Origin: Sulfuriroseicoccus oceanibius | GTDB lineage: Bacteria > Verrucomicrobiota > Verrucomicrobiia > Verrucomicrobiales > SLCJ01 | DNA length: 64,000 nt | Direction: 5' to 3' | Assembly (NCBI RefSeq): GCF_010681825.2 | Contig: NZ_CP066776.1 | Coordinates: 3,286,001 to 3,350,000 of the forward strand | Shown here: piece by piece, positions 33,401 through 41,784 of the stretch | How positions within the stretch are numbered: position 1 is the stretch's first letter | Layout: each line of letters starts with the position of its first letter | Translations under genes and position numbers: made by a program | The notes under the pieces: generated by a model | The model's database searches: none | Told to the model about the DNA's origin: nothing | Seen by the model: only the letters and a program-made list of their open reading frames with translations

Positions 33401-34113
33401 GCCGACACCGACGCCTTGGATAGCATCTCATCCGAATTTTCCCCGTAGGTGGCCAACCCTGGATGCACATCCTCCAGCGCCCCCAGTCCAAACCGATCAA
33501 CCGAAATCACCCCACCCAACGCGTCCCAGTCGGCAACCTCACTGGAGCGCGCCACACCAAAGCTAGCCTTGGTTCCTTGGTCACCAATCCAAAAGCCATA
33601 CGCAAATTCATCCACATTGGAGACCACCTTCTCCACCCTCACTTCATCACCTGGGGTGACCGACCCGCGGCCTACCACCTCAACCAGCTCAGAATCACCG
33701 GTAAATCCGGACCGCACAGCCTCCAATCCGAAAGCCCGCGCCAGATTACCAGAAACCAACCAACGCTCAAAAAACTTATTGTCGTTCGGGTCAGTAGGAT
33801 CCCATTGCTCGGTCGACCAAACGCCCGCCCAATGCATCTTTTCGTCGGCCACTCCATCCACGATCGACGCGGTCGCAGTCACTCGCTGATCCCAACCCGA
33901 GGCCTCTTGCAACTCACCCAGCGCCATCATCAACGCCATCTTCGCATTGGCACGCGCCTCGGACTGATTCTTCGACTGACTCGCCGCTGACTGGTCACTG
34001 GTCGCCAGACTAAACAGACCTAGCAGCAACACAATCAACAGCGACATCAACGCCAGCACCGTCACCAGGGCAAGCCCCCGCTTTCTTTGAGAGTTCAATG
34101 TAGGCTTCATCAT
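30496..34113 (-). CDS. giant GspK-like pseudopilin, module 1 (Verru_Chthon cassette A-like)
   Basis: A 1205-aa paralogue of the gene at 25897-29568. The leader MMKPTLNSQRKR precedes G-LALVTVLALMSLLIVLLLGL, again with no glutamate at position 5, then EARANAKMALMMALGELQEA. GGFNVNSTS lies near residue 935 and RGPFMGMSDFVNRRL near 1015; the end has APGYLMQGDILSSLGSTLRA, then RSDTFVIRAYGEKRN, and finishes RWLTPDEV. Such proteins are exported to the periplasm and cleaved by a prepilin peptidase in characterised systems; whether this one is cleaved is not shown. No other pilus or secretion gene is nearby. A perfect 21-bp palindrome lies 64 bp upstream of the start. Confidence 0.8.
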   Translation of the reverse strand: MMKPTLNSQRKRGLALVTVLALMSLLIVLLLGLFSLATSDQSAASQSKNQSEARANAKMALMMALGELQEASGWDQRVTATASIVDGVADEKMHWAGVWSTEQWDPTDPNDNKFFERWLVSGNLARAFGLEAVRSGFTGDSELVEVVGRGSVTPGDEVRVEKVVSNVDEFAYGFWIGDQGTKASFGVARSSEVADWDALGGVISVDRFGLGALEDVHPGLATYGENSDEMLSKASVSAKMADLLHGEGLSKETFHDIAPMNLSLLTDVRNGGDARDLSTAFELSLDEFNRLEEFHGSNERNVTNFYSRLSGDYNDAKFYGEGKAPNLGYVAEIREGDRASGLLRGPSWDLMRNHYRFYKKEWDASTSWKRAYRAPEADSFAARGSLPHTYSNAFGNPIGRYGYRGGPSAFYGKGFRGYWAMTKDLLRARGGFNEAGPGGMRVEQSPQLTPIVTRIAIAIGLVKHESPNWKLALSFDPYFTVVNPYNVPISFQSVGIYSAKFSPLDAEFEYVDRSSGRKVRVTKGQPFSPNLYGQGAFAVRLAPPAGQDAWVLQPGEVKVVSPAKVVSGGAINWENPTGVQGQFSYSEGSGLYWNHLHLYPREGTTVKVRLRGKNGTEATMFVNSLFYAKDHSGRGRDLMTDLPPKQLYGDNDIMDDPALSKVNMVSCPDLGGQFLFAEREVNTSQIPTTRQASAAYVAVLDLKMKGALEDTPAFWLNPRGKAFDTREYDGTGRVGPMWTATLDRINDLSELEIVGNPQGNGFWGEGYTAQDGSDRVVLYEVPRLPMTSLAQFQHVDTGVMGSGGSLQIGNSFAHPGISDTTAILGRKNRSSGRGVFPVEKAMQSLGDLAWASNEMLWDRYFFSGVNWGDSELALNGAKQPYATHDEAVTAMIERDSDAHPFYNSRIVMSGLADEDLTEAKLKRYDQIGRFLAIKGGFNVNSTSKDAWRAVFSSLRDAELKYVDGGNVRELDGENVFSRFSLPTAKPNDPWAGGYHSLNDAQIDALAEAMVEQVKERGPFMGMSDFVNRRLDSTKGSLGTDVGVLGALQAAIEKAGLNSRPEVSNPVTHRSMSHRRFSVAGETRDFSTYVGAPGYLMQGDILSSLGSTLRARSDTFVIRAYGEKRNPDGSVNSQAWCEAVVQRSPNWIEPTDEQPTEMDPSYNSNSPKGDVVVRPWRENSAFPELNRKFGRRYKVISFRWLTPDEV

Positions 34114-34361
34114 CAGCAAGAATTGGGATCGAAATCAGCAAACCCCAAATAGGGTCAGCCCGAAAACCTAAGTACCCGTATTTACAATGTAAATACGAAA
34201 GGTTCCTTTCTGCGCCCTTTTTTGTAGGCGCTCGAGAAGCGGTCGGATCACGCGCCATATTGCCCCCGCTAAGCACCTCCCTACTCCCAGATCTACCCCA
34301 CTCCCAAATGTCAGAATCTCGAAAACCCTTACAGAGAAAACACACTGCACCCGTGCCCCAC
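34114..34361 (-). promoter_or_regulatory. leader region of the pseudopilin modules with 21-bp palindrome
   Basis: This gap between the nadK terminator and the first pseudopilin gene contains a perfect dyad at 34177-34197: CGTATTTACA, one central base, TGTAAATACG. It is strikingly AT-rich for the region and sits about 64-84 bp ahead of the start codon, where an operator would lie. TTTACA inside it could also serve as a -35 element on the minus strand, with a poor -10. No T tract follows, so it is not an intrinsic terminator. The rest of the gap shows nothing I recognise. Confidence 0.6.
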
Positions 34362-34398
34362 AAAAAAGGACACCATCCCGCCTACGGGGAAGGTGTCC
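34362..34398 (-). terminator. intrinsic terminator of the pbp-tlyA-nadK operon
   Basis: On the minus strand GGACACC and GGTGTCC arms (34392-34398 and 34368-34374), extended by an inner CCC/GGG stem, are followed by six T residues. It lies 23 bases past the nadK stop codon and separates that operon from the pseudopilin modules. Confidence 0.92.
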
Positions 34399-34420
34399 GG
34401 CAGAGCACGCCGCTCAGTCC

Positions 34421-35287
34421 TTAAACATTCGAGCCGTGCCAGCGCAACTTGAGGCGCAGGGTCTCGTAGAACGATCGATCACTCCGCATCACCAGCGGCA
34501 GCGGGTTCTCCGCCAGCCGCACCTCGAGCACATCGGCGTTGGTGATCGGAATTCGCGCATGCCCATCCACGGCGAGCACCAGTGTATCACCGTCCTCGCC
34601 GCCTTTTCCGCACAGATTGATTGTCTCGTCGTCCCCCACCACCACGGCGCGGTTGCTCAGTGCGTGCGGGCAAATCGGAGTGATCACGATCACCTCGGAG
34701 CGAGGCGAAACCACCGGACCTCCAGCCGACATCGAATACGCGGTCGATCCGGTCGGTGTGGCGACAATCAAACCATCGGCGTGGTAGCGGTTGAGTACGT
34801 CTCCGCGAACACTTGCCTCGACGCTGATCATTCGCGCGACGTTCTCGTGCTTCAACGTGACCTCATTGAGTGCCTGAAAATGGGCTTTCTCCACACCATC
34901 GCGGCGCACCACGCCGTCGAGCAACCGACGTTCACTGATCGCGTAATCGCCAGCCACCAAAGCCTCCGCAGTTTCCTCAGGATCATCACCAGTGGAAAAG
35001 GTAAGGAATCCGAGAGTCCCCACATTCACACCAATCACCGGCTTTAGATCGGGCAACATCCGATGCACACTGTGAAGCATCGTGCCATCGCCGCCGAGCA
35101 CGACCACCATGTCGGCAGCAGCGACCATTTCACGGAACGGAACCACCCGACCACCGGAAAAGTGTGCACCTGCATCTTCATCCAGCACGACGGAGACACC
35201 TCGCTCTTCCAGAGCCGGCACAAAGCGCTTCAAGAACCCGGAGGCACCATTCTTCCCACGGTTTGCCGTAATGCCTATACAATCCAT
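34421..35287 (-). CDS. nadK: NAD kinase NadK
   Basis: NadK phosphorylates NAD to NADP. The 288-aa protein starts MDCIGITANRGKNGASG and carries the defining VVVLGGDGTMLHSVH (GGDGT), GVNVGTLGFLTF and HADGLIVATPTGSTAYSMSA followed by GGPVV, then ITPICPHALSNRAVV. The ATG at 35287 was chosen because it opens the family's first beta strand; this start lies 13 bp inside the 3' end of tlyA, so the two genes overlap and are likely co-translated. A strong terminator follows. Confidence 0.95.
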   Translation of the reverse strand: MDCIGITANRGKNGASGFLKRFVPALEERGVSVVLDEDAGAHFSGGRVVPFREMVAAADMVVVLGGDGTMLHSVHRMLPDLKPVIGVNVGTLGFLTFSTGDDPEETAEALVAGDYAISERRLLDGVVRRDGVEKAHFQALNEVTLKHENVARMISVEASVRGDVLNRYHADGLIVATPTGSTAYSMSAGGPVVSPRSEVIVITPICPHALSNRAVVVGDDETINLCGKGGEDGDTLVLAVDGHARIPITNADVLEVRLAENPLPLVMRSDRSFYETLRLKLRWHGSNV

Positions 35288-36006
35288 GCGAGATACTCCT
35301 GGTTGCCGTCGGTTCCTGTGATCGGCGATTCCACAACGCCCTTCCACTCACGCCCCTGATCAGAAACAAAGCGGCGGATCTTGTCGACCGCTTTCGCACG
35401 CAATGCTTCATCACGCACGATGCCCCCTTTGCCGATTTCATCCCGATCGAGCTCAAACTGAGGCTTGATAAGGCAAACCACCGCCCCGCCATCGCCGAGC
35501 ACTGAAAAAACCGCAGGCAGCACTTTCGTCAGCGAAATGAACGACAAATCCATCACCGCCAGATCGACAGGCTCCCCAACGTCCTCTGGAGTCAAATAAC
35601 GCGCATTGAACTTCTCACGCGCTACCACCCGCTCGTCCTGGCGAATCCGATAGACCAACTGATTGGTCCCAACATCAAAGCAATACACCTTGGCCGCCCC
35701 GGATTGCAGCAAACAATCAGTAAACCCACCGGTCGATGCTCCAATGTCCGCACATACCAGCCCCGACGGATCGACCCCAAACTCCTTCAGCGCCCCCTCG
35801 AGCTTCAACCCGCCACGACTAACGTATTTGGGCTTTTCCTTTACCTCCACCCGGTCGCTCTCTCCAACCTTGCGCGCCGCTTTATCTACCAACTGGTCAT
35901 TCACTCTCACCTCACCGGCAAGGATCAATCGCCGCGCCTGTTCACGCGAGTCACACAACCCACGGTTCACCAGGGAAACATCCAGTCGCTCTGCCTTTGC
36001 TGCCAT
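35275..36006 (-). CDS. TlyA-family rRNA 2'-O-methyltransferase
   Basis: A 243-aa protein with an N-terminal S4 RNA-binding domain (RLDVSLVNRGLCDSREQARR, then LILAGEVRVNDQ) and a SAM-dependent methyltransferase domain: YVSRGGLKLEGAL, DIGASTGGFTDCLLQSGAAK (motif I), VDLAVMDLSFISLTKVLP and CLIKPQFELDRDEIGKGGIV. In mycobacteria TlyA methylates 16S and 23S rRNA and was first described as a haemolysin; only the methyltransferase role is assumed here. It overlaps nadK by 13 bp and follows the PBP gene by 40 bp. Confidence 0.92.
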   Translation of the reverse strand: MAAKAERLDVSLVNRGLCDSREQARRLILAGEVRVNDQLVDKAARKVGESDRVEVKEKPKYVSRGGLKLEGALKEFGVDPSGLVCADIGASTGGFTDCLLQSGAAKVYCFDVGTNQLVYRIRQDERVVAREKFNARYLTPEDVGEPVDLAVMDLSFISLTKVLPAVFSVLGDGGAVVCLIKPQFELDRDEIGKGGIVRDEALRAKAVDKIRRFVSDQGREWKGVVESPITGTDGNQEYLAWIV

Positions 36007-36046
36007 AATCTCAATCTGAATGAGGAATCACCGGAGCGCAATCGCC

Positions 36047-38503
36047 TCACTCATCCTCGAAAGTTAACTCACCCGGTCCCTTGAGACGAACCCGGAAGGG
36101 TGGATCGTCATCGGTTTGTCCACCAACCTGAACCGGTCGCACCACGGTAGCGCGCCGCACTTCAGGTTCCTTCTCCGGAGCCTTCTCGGGCTCCTGCACA
36201 ATCGACTGAACCGAGGAATACGGATCCAAGCCGGTCAGAACAGGCGCGAGCGGAATCACCGAACGGGAAGTCACCGTGGGAGCAGCAGCCTCGCCCGGCT
36301 GAAGTTGCAAATTGTCCGGCTGCAGATCCGGATCGCGCTCGTGCACGTCACACAGACCTCCCGGGTCGGTACCCTCACGCACATACTCAAAGTACGTCGT
36401 GCGCACCAACCGCGAATCCGTGCCTTCCAGCATCCCTACATCTTCGTAGCAATAGTCCGTCGCACGCTTTCCGGAAGTCCTGCAGATCTCCACCCGCATC
36501 GCCTCGGCCGGAGGGAAGATCGGAGTCGGCGGATAACTCTCCACCGAGGCATTCATCACATCCACCCACACCGGCAGAATGGTATCACTGCTGAACGCCC
36601 CCTCATAGATCGACTGCGGACGGTTCAAGCCCGCCCAGACGCCGCACGTAATGCGCGAGTTGTACCCGATGAACCAGTTGTCCGTGAAGCCATACGCAGT
36701 CGAGGTCTGCCCCCCGGCATCCATTTCCTTCAAGCCATAACGAGTCGTCGCCTTTGCCGCGGTCCCCTGGCTCAGCGACTCCTTCAAACAAGAATGCAGC
36801 TGGAACGCAGTCACAGGATCTGTCACCTCAACCGAGGTGTCCTCATCAAAGCGGCGGTAGATCTCCTCGCCATTGCGGTCGAGCACCCGTGTCACCAGAT
36901 GCAACTGATTCGGCCCCTTGCCACCATGCGCCATGAACGAATAAGCGCGGCAGTACTCAGCCAACGTCGTCTCCGTCTGCCCGACGAAAGTCGACGGGAA
37001 ATTCTCCATCTCCTTCGGCACATCCACGCCGGCACGTCGCGCGAAATCGACCACGTTCTTCAACCCGACCTCTTCTCCGATGCGCACCGATGCGGCGATC
37101 TTGGAGTTCACCAGCGCCCGGCGCGCAGGAATCTTCTCCTCATAGAAAACCTCTTCAGACTCCGCCCCCCACTCTCCAAGAATCCCCACCACGTCACCGA
37201 CCATCACCCGTTTGTTATCAATAGGCTCATCATCCACTTCGGTCCCTGGGAACATTCCACGCTCGAACGCCGCACCATAGATGAATGGCAAAAAGCCGGT
37301 TCCCGCACGACGGCGCGCCCACAACGCGATGTTGAACTTATTGTCCGCATAGTTGCGGCCGCCCACCATTGCCAGAATCCCACCGCTCTGGTTGTCGATC
37401 ACCAACGTAGCTCCCTGCAGGTACTCACGCTCCACCTCACCGCCCGTGAGCTGGGCCCGGTTTTCTGCAGCCTGGTACTGGGCAAAGGTTTGATGCGGAT
37501 AGCCACGACGGGCCTCCACTTCGGCCAACCGCTTGATCAAACTTTGCTCCGCGACCTCCTGCAACTTGGTGTCCAGCGTGGTGTAAATCTTGAAACCGCC
37601 AGTCGCCAACTGCTCAGGCGTCAGCACCGACTCCAACTGCTTGCGCACCTCGATGTACGGATACGGGTGGCTGGTGTTCGCAAGTTCTGGGTTCAGCGTC
37701 AGTGGCTTTTCCTGCAGTGCCTTCGCCTCATCCTCGGAAATCATCCCCTCCACAGCCATGCGACGCAGCACGTTGTTGCGGGTTCCGATCGCTCCCTCTG
37801 GGTTGCGCAACGGCGACAAGCGGTTGGGAGCCTTGACCAAACCGCACAGCAACGCAGCCTCGTCGATTGTCAGGTCCGCGGGTTCTTTGCTGAAGTAACG
37901 CCGCGACGCCGCCCGGATCCCGTAGGCCCGTGGTCCGAAGTAGACGCGGTTGAAATACAGCTCAAGAATCTCCGACTTGGTGAATTCGTCTTCGATCCGG
38001 CTCGCCAAGAACGCTTCCACCAACTTCCGCTCGATCGACCGCTCCCGCAGATCAAAGGCATTGCGCGCCAACTGCTGGGTAATTGTACTGGCCCCCTGCG
38101 TCGTGGCACCTGCTTTGAAGTTCAGTATCGCAGCGCGGGCGATCCCCATGAAATCCACTCCCCGGTGCTCGTAAAAACGCGAATCCTCGGCCGCCACCAG
38201 TGCCTGCACCAAATGGTATGGCAGATCGTCAATCTCGATGTGCTCACGGTTCTCGTCGGCGAAAATCAACCCCACCTCAACCCCGCGCCGATCGTAGATC
38301 ACACTCGCCAGATCAACATTATCAATCTCGTCCAGATCGAACTCCTGCGCCCGATCATAGTATGGCTTGAGGAAAATCAACGTCCCAAGCGCACCCAGCA
38401 CCCCCAGCAAAATCAACGCACCCACCAACCGCTTGAACCACACCCGCTTGTAAATCGGAACGTGGAACAGTGAGAGCTGGCTCTTGTCGCGCTTGCGGGG
38501 CAT
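36047..38503 (-). CDS. class A penicillin-binding protein with intact glycosyltransferase but degenerate transpeptidase domain
   Basis: An 818-aa PBP1A-like bifunctional architecture: basic N-terminus, one membrane helix (about 26-45), a GT51 domain with E106-D in AAEDSRFYEHRGVD, GASTITQQLARN (137-148), ERKLVEAF with E163, and ILELYFNRVYFGPRAYG. This half should polymerise lipid II. The penicillin-binding half keeps its fold signatures (VIDNQSGGILAMVGGRNYAD, GFTDNWFIGYNSRITCGVWA) but not its catalytic motifs: SxxK reads T402-G-F-L405, SxN reads S467-K-I469, and KTG reads Q599-T-S601. All three key positions are changed, so acylation by substrate or penicillin is unlikely. The C-terminus is a long Pro/Glu-rich tail. 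First gene of a pbp-tlyA-nadK unit. Confidence 0.9.
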   Translation of the reverse strand: MPRKRDKSQLSLFHVPIYKRVWFKRLVGALILLGVLGALGTLIFLKPYYDRAQEFDLDEIDNVDLASVIYDRRGVEVGLIFADENREHIEIDDLPYHLVQALVAAEDSRFYEHRGVDFMGIARAAILNFKAGATTQGASTITQQLARNAFDLRERSIERKLVEAFLASRIEDEFTKSEILELYFNRVYFGPRAYGIRAASRRYFSKEPADLTIDEAALLCGLVKAPNRLSPLRNPEGAIGTRNNVLRRMAVEGMISEDEAKALQEKPLTLNPELANTSHPYPYIEVRKQLESVLTPEQLATGGFKIYTTLDTKLQEVAEQSLIKRLAEVEARRGYPHQTFAQYQAAENRAQLTGGEVEREYLQGATLVIDNQSGGILAMVGGRNYADNKFNIALWARRRAGTGFLPFIYGAAFERGMFPGTEVDDEPIDNKRVMVGDVVGILGEWGAESEEVFYEEKIPARRALVNSKIAASVRIGEEVGLKNVVDFARRAGVDVPKEMENFPSTFVGQTETTLAEYCRAYSFMAHGGKGPNQLHLVTRVLDRNGEEIYRRFDEDTSVEVTDPVTAFQLHSCLKESLSQGTAAKATTRYGLKEMDAGGQTSTAYGFTDNWFIGYNSRITCGVWAGLNRPQSIYEGAFSSDTILPVWVDVMNASVESYPPTPIFPPAEAMRVEICRTSGKRATDYCYEDVGMLEGTDSRLVRTTYFEYVREGTDPGGLCDVHERDPDLQPDNLQLQPGEAAAPTVTSRSVIPLAPVLTGLDPYSSVQSIVQEPEKAPEKEPEVRRATVVRPVQVGGQTDDDPPFRVRLKGPGELTFEDE

Positions 38504-38605
38504 GAATTCTCGGGTAGGTAATAATCAGATCACTCGCACCGCCAAACTATCATCAGCGGTGCGCCACCGAATTGTTCACTGTTCCTGAAGGAAAGCAACC
38601 CAACG

Positions 38606-39751
38606 ATGCCTCACATCCAGCAGATTCTGACCGAGATCCGGCGGAAGATCGAATCCTCGGATTCCCAATCGATTCCGTTCAGCCTGTTCATGGAGACGGC
38701 ACTCTATGGCTCCGATGCTGCCTACTACCGACAACCCGACCGCAAGGTTGGCCGGGAAGGCGACTTCTTCACCAGTGTCAGTGTCGGTCGCTGCTTCGGG
38801 ATCGTGCTTGCAGAATGGATCGCCACCCAATGGCAACAACTCGCATCCCCCTCACCCTGCCGACTAATCGAACAAGGCGCCCACAACGGCCAACTGATGG
38901 CAGACATCCTCGATCACCTGCAGTCAGCCCACCCGGAATGCTACGCAGCCCTCAGCCCGACGATCATCGAACCATTCGCCACCGCCCGCTCGCGCCAGCA
39001 ACAATTCCTCGGTGCCACGGGACACTCTATCGACTGGGCCGACGACTGGCAGGACCTCGCACCCGCGCCCGGCATCATCGTCTGCAACGAACTACTCGAC
39101 GCCTTCCCATTCGAGCGCATTCGCTGGTCCTCTGAGCTGACCGCCTGGCAGCAACTCCACGTCACCATCACCCCGGAAGGCGAGCCGCCATTCAGCGAAA
39201 ACTTCGTGCCAATCGAACCAGGCACCCCGCTCGCGAGGGAAATCGAAGCCACTCCAGACCTCGCTGAGCCCAACCTACCTGACGGCTACGTCACCGAAGT
39301 CCTCACCACCGCCAGCAACTGGCTCCGCTCGGCCTCGTCAACACTCACACAGGGCACGTTGCTGCTCATCGATTACGGATTCGCCGACACCGATTACTAC
39401 CACCCCGAACGCACCGCCGGCACGTTGCGCACCTATTTCCAACACAACGCGCTCGACGATCCGCTCCAACACATCGGGGACTCCGACATCACCGCCCACG
39501 TCAATTTCTCCTCACTCAGCCGCCACGCCTCAGCAATTGGGCTCAATCCCAAGCCGTTGCTAGACCAAGGCCCGTTCATCGTCGCAGCCGCGAAGAATTG
39601 GTTGCTAGCCACTGAATCCAGCGGAGATTCCACATCACCCGCATTTCTTAAACTCCTCAGACAGTTCAACTCGCTTACCCATCCCGCATCCATGGGTAGC
39701 CAGTTCAAAGTCTTGGTAATCGAGAAATCGCCAACTGACTCTCATTCGTAA
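38606..39751 (+). CDS. MidA/NDUFAF7-like SAM-dependent methyltransferase
   Basis: A 381-aa protein of the DUF185/MidA family. Seen: IPFSLFMETALYGSDAAYYR and KVGREGDFFTSVSVGRCFGI at the start, the SAM-binding LIEQGAHNGQLMADILDHL (normally E-x-GxGxG), then IIVCNELLDAFPFERIRW and LLIDYGFADTDYYHPERTAG. The mitochondrial member methylates an arginine of complex I subunit NDUFS2; bacterial members have no settled substrate. The usual GxG is Q-G-A-H-N-G here, a modest deviation. It is divergent from the PBP gene and 41 bp upstream of miaA. Confidence 0.88.
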   Translation: MPHIQQILTEIRRKIESSDSQSIPFSLFMETALYGSDAAYYRQPDRKVGREGDFFTSVSVGRCFGIVLAEWIATQWQQLASPSPCRLIEQGAHNGQLMADILDHLQSAHPECYAALSPTIIEPFATARSRQQQFLGATGHSIDWADDWQDLAPAPGIIVCNELLDAFPFERIRWSSELTAWQQLHVTITPEGEPPFSENFVPIEPGTPLAREIEATPDLAEPNLPDGYVTEVLTTASNWLRSASSTLTQGTLLLIDYGFADTDYYHPERTAGTLRTYFQHNALDDPLQHIGDSDITAHVNFSSLSRHASAIGLNPKPLLDQGPFIVAAAKNWLLATESSGDSTSPAFLKLLRQFNSLTHPASMGSQFKVLVIEKSPTDSHS

Positions 39752-39792
39752 TCTTTCACATCCGCGGGCCATTTCAGCCCGCTCCCGTGCCC

Positions 39793-40731
39793 ATGAGCGC
39801 GACACCCCCAGAGCTTATCCGTCAATCCAATGCGGTCTTCGTCACAGGACCCACCGCATCGGGAAAGAGTGCCCAGGCCGTCGAGGTCGCAAAAGTCATC
39901 GACGGTGAGATCATTAATGCCGACCCATACCAGTCGTATGCCGGCATGCCCATCCTGACCGCGCAACCCGAGCCGGAACTCACATCCCAGGTTCCACACC
40001 ACCTTTACAGCGTCACTCCTCTGGCCCAGGACCTCACCGCCGCCGACTTCGCCACTCAAGTGGCACGCACCGCAACCGAGATCCACCAACGAGGCAAACG
40101 CCCGGTCATCGTCTCCGGCAGCGGACTCTACATCAAAGCGCTCACCCACGGCCTCGACACCACACTCCCCGCCGCAGACCCGAAAATGCGCGCCGCCCTG
40201 GAGGCCACTCCATTGAGCACTCTCGTCGACCAACTGCGCGAGCTCGACCCCGCAAGCGCCGTAACCATCGACCTGCAAAACCCGCGCCGCGTCATCCGCA
40301 CACTTGAGATCTGCCTCCTCACCGGAAAACGCGCCAGCGAACTCCGCAAGGGCTGGGACCCCGAATCCGTCAGCTGGGTCAATGGCGTCTTCATCGATGT
40401 CGACCGCGTCGCCCTAGCCGAACGCATCCAAGCCCGCACCGAAGCCATGTTCGCCCACGGACTCATCGACGAAGTCCGCAAGCTCGACAACTGCATCATC
40501 TCCACCACCGCGGAAAACACATTGGGACTCTCGATTGTACGTGAAGTCATTGCCGACCGCATGAGCATCGAGTACGCGATCGAACAAATCGTCACCCTCA
40601 CCCGCCGCTACTCGAAACGTCAGCGCACCTGGTTCCGCAAGGAGTCCGCCCTCACCCCCATCCCCGTCGACAACGACGAAGACGCCTCCCCCGCGGACCT
40701 CACCCAGCGCATCATCGCGAGCTTGGGGTAA
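39793..40731 (+). CDS. miaA: tRNA dimethylallyltransferase MiaA
   Basis: MiaA adds the isopentenyl group to A37 of tRNAs that read UNN codons. The 312-aa protein has the P-loop VTGPTASGKSAQAVEVA, INADPYQSYAGMPILTAQPE (family DSxQxY region, with Pro for Ser), PHHLYSVTPL, VIVSGSGLYIKALTHGL and the arginine-rich QNPRRVIRTLEICLLTGK. A GTG six bases upstream is in frame, but the ATG at 39793 is preferred. It follows the MidA-like gene by 41 bp, likely in one transcript. Confidence 0.94.
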   Translation: MSATPPELIRQSNAVFVTGPTASGKSAQAVEVAKVIDGEIINADPYQSYAGMPILTAQPEPELTSQVPHHLYSVTPLAQDLTAADFATQVARTATEIHQRGKRPVIVSGSGLYIKALTHGLDTTLPAADPKMRAALEATPLSTLVDQLRELDPASAVTIDLQNPRRVIRTLEICLLTGKRASELRKGWDPESVSWVNGVFIDVDRVALAERIQARTEAMFAHGLIDEVRKLDNCIISTTAENTLGLSIVREVIADRMSIEYAIEQIVTLTRRYSKRQRTWFRKESALTPIPVDNDEDASPADLTQRIIASLG

Positions 40732-40865
40732 GACTACACCAGAGCTTGATCGGACGCGGTTTAAGCGCCCCCGACAACCGGACAAAAAGAAACGCCCGCC
40801 GGTCAGAGTTGACCAACGGACGTCAATAATCAGCGGAGGCCTGAATAGCCCCTCTGTGATAAGGA

Positions 40866-41612
40866 TTATTTGCGGCGGCGCAAAATCACCGCCAAACCAC
40901 CAAGACCGAGCAGCGCAGCCGAGCTTGGCTCCGGAACCGCAGCGAAATTCGCATTCACTTCGTACGAGGTCGTCGTCTCAACACCTGGAGGAGGTGTTCT
41001 TTCCCCGTCGACCTGACTATCGATGACACTCGATGCGGTTACCGACAAGGTGTATTCCCCCGCATCAAGAGCAATCGACTCAGAGAACGATGATCCGGAT
41101 GCATAGAAAATATCGCCACCGCCCGAATCCTTCAAAGCAAGCTCTGCAACACCCAACCACCATGTCCATGGATCAGGAGCACCTGGACCACTCGCATTCA
41201 CAAAACCTGAGAGTTCCAGAACCCGCGACGACGACACATTGAATGTAATGGAGAACGTCGACTCCACCAGCATCTGGAAGGATGGATTCCCCACTTCCGA
41301 TGGCTGCGTATAGCTCCCGGATGTTCCGCCGGAGAAGTTGAACCCAGTCGACGTAACACCAGTGGAATCAAGCGTCGCGGAACCGGATGCATAAGAGTTC
41401 GCCTCGGAAGCAAGAAGACCAGGAGTCACGATCACGCCGGAATCGGTAGCTTGGGTGGAATTATCAAATTGCCCCAGTTGCCCTGGATCACTGCTCTGGC
41501 TCATCACCATTACGCTTCCCTCAGTGGAGGAGTAGGTAACAGTTGCATGAGCAGAGCCCAAAGAAAGAGCCGACGCGAATGCCAGCACTGCGAGTTTGTT
41601 GTTTACCTTCAT
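40866..41612 (-). CDS. PEP-CTERM-anchored secreted protein
   Basis: A 248-aa exported protein with a signal peptide (NNKLAVLAFASALSLGSAHA) and a C-terminal PEP-CTERM sorting tail, VPEPSSAALLGLGGLAVILR followed by RRK. In organisms with exosortase this tail is cut on the outer face of the inner membrane and the protein is passed to the exterior or extracellular matrix. The middle is rich in Ser, Thr and Gly with one tryptophan-rich patch (DPWTWWLGVAELALKD). No function is evident. It is convergent with miaA across a 134-bp gap holding only a GGTCA/TGACC hairpin. No exosortase gene is in the window. Confidence 0.88.
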   Translation of the reverse strand: MKVNNKLAVLAFASALSLGSAHATVTYSSTEGSVMVMSQSSDPGQLGQFDNSTQATDSGVIVTPGLLASEANSYASGSATLDSTGVTSTGFNFSGGTSGSYTQPSEVGNPSFQMLVESTFSITFNVSSSRVLELSGFVNASGPGAPDPWTWWLGVAELALKDSGGGDIFYASGSSFSESIALDAGEYTLSVTASSVIDSQVDGERTPPPGVETTTSYEVNANFAAVPEPSSAALLGLGGLAVILRRRK

Positions 41613-41784
41613 TGTTAACTAACGTTTCTATAACGAGCGCCCTCTATACCTCGCAACAAAGACACCGCAACCAAAAACTACAAATTCAGTCTAAAACTAT
41701 CGAACGTCAGCTTTTTCACTTTCCACAGGCAGACACGCCCCTCTCACCATCCAACTAGGAACATAAACAACAAAGACACGTCAT

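Noticed and set aside
40732-40865. Terminator between miaA and the PEP-CTERM gene
   Set aside because: The GGTCA-GAGT-TGACC hairpin has no T tract in either direction, so I do not call it a terminator.
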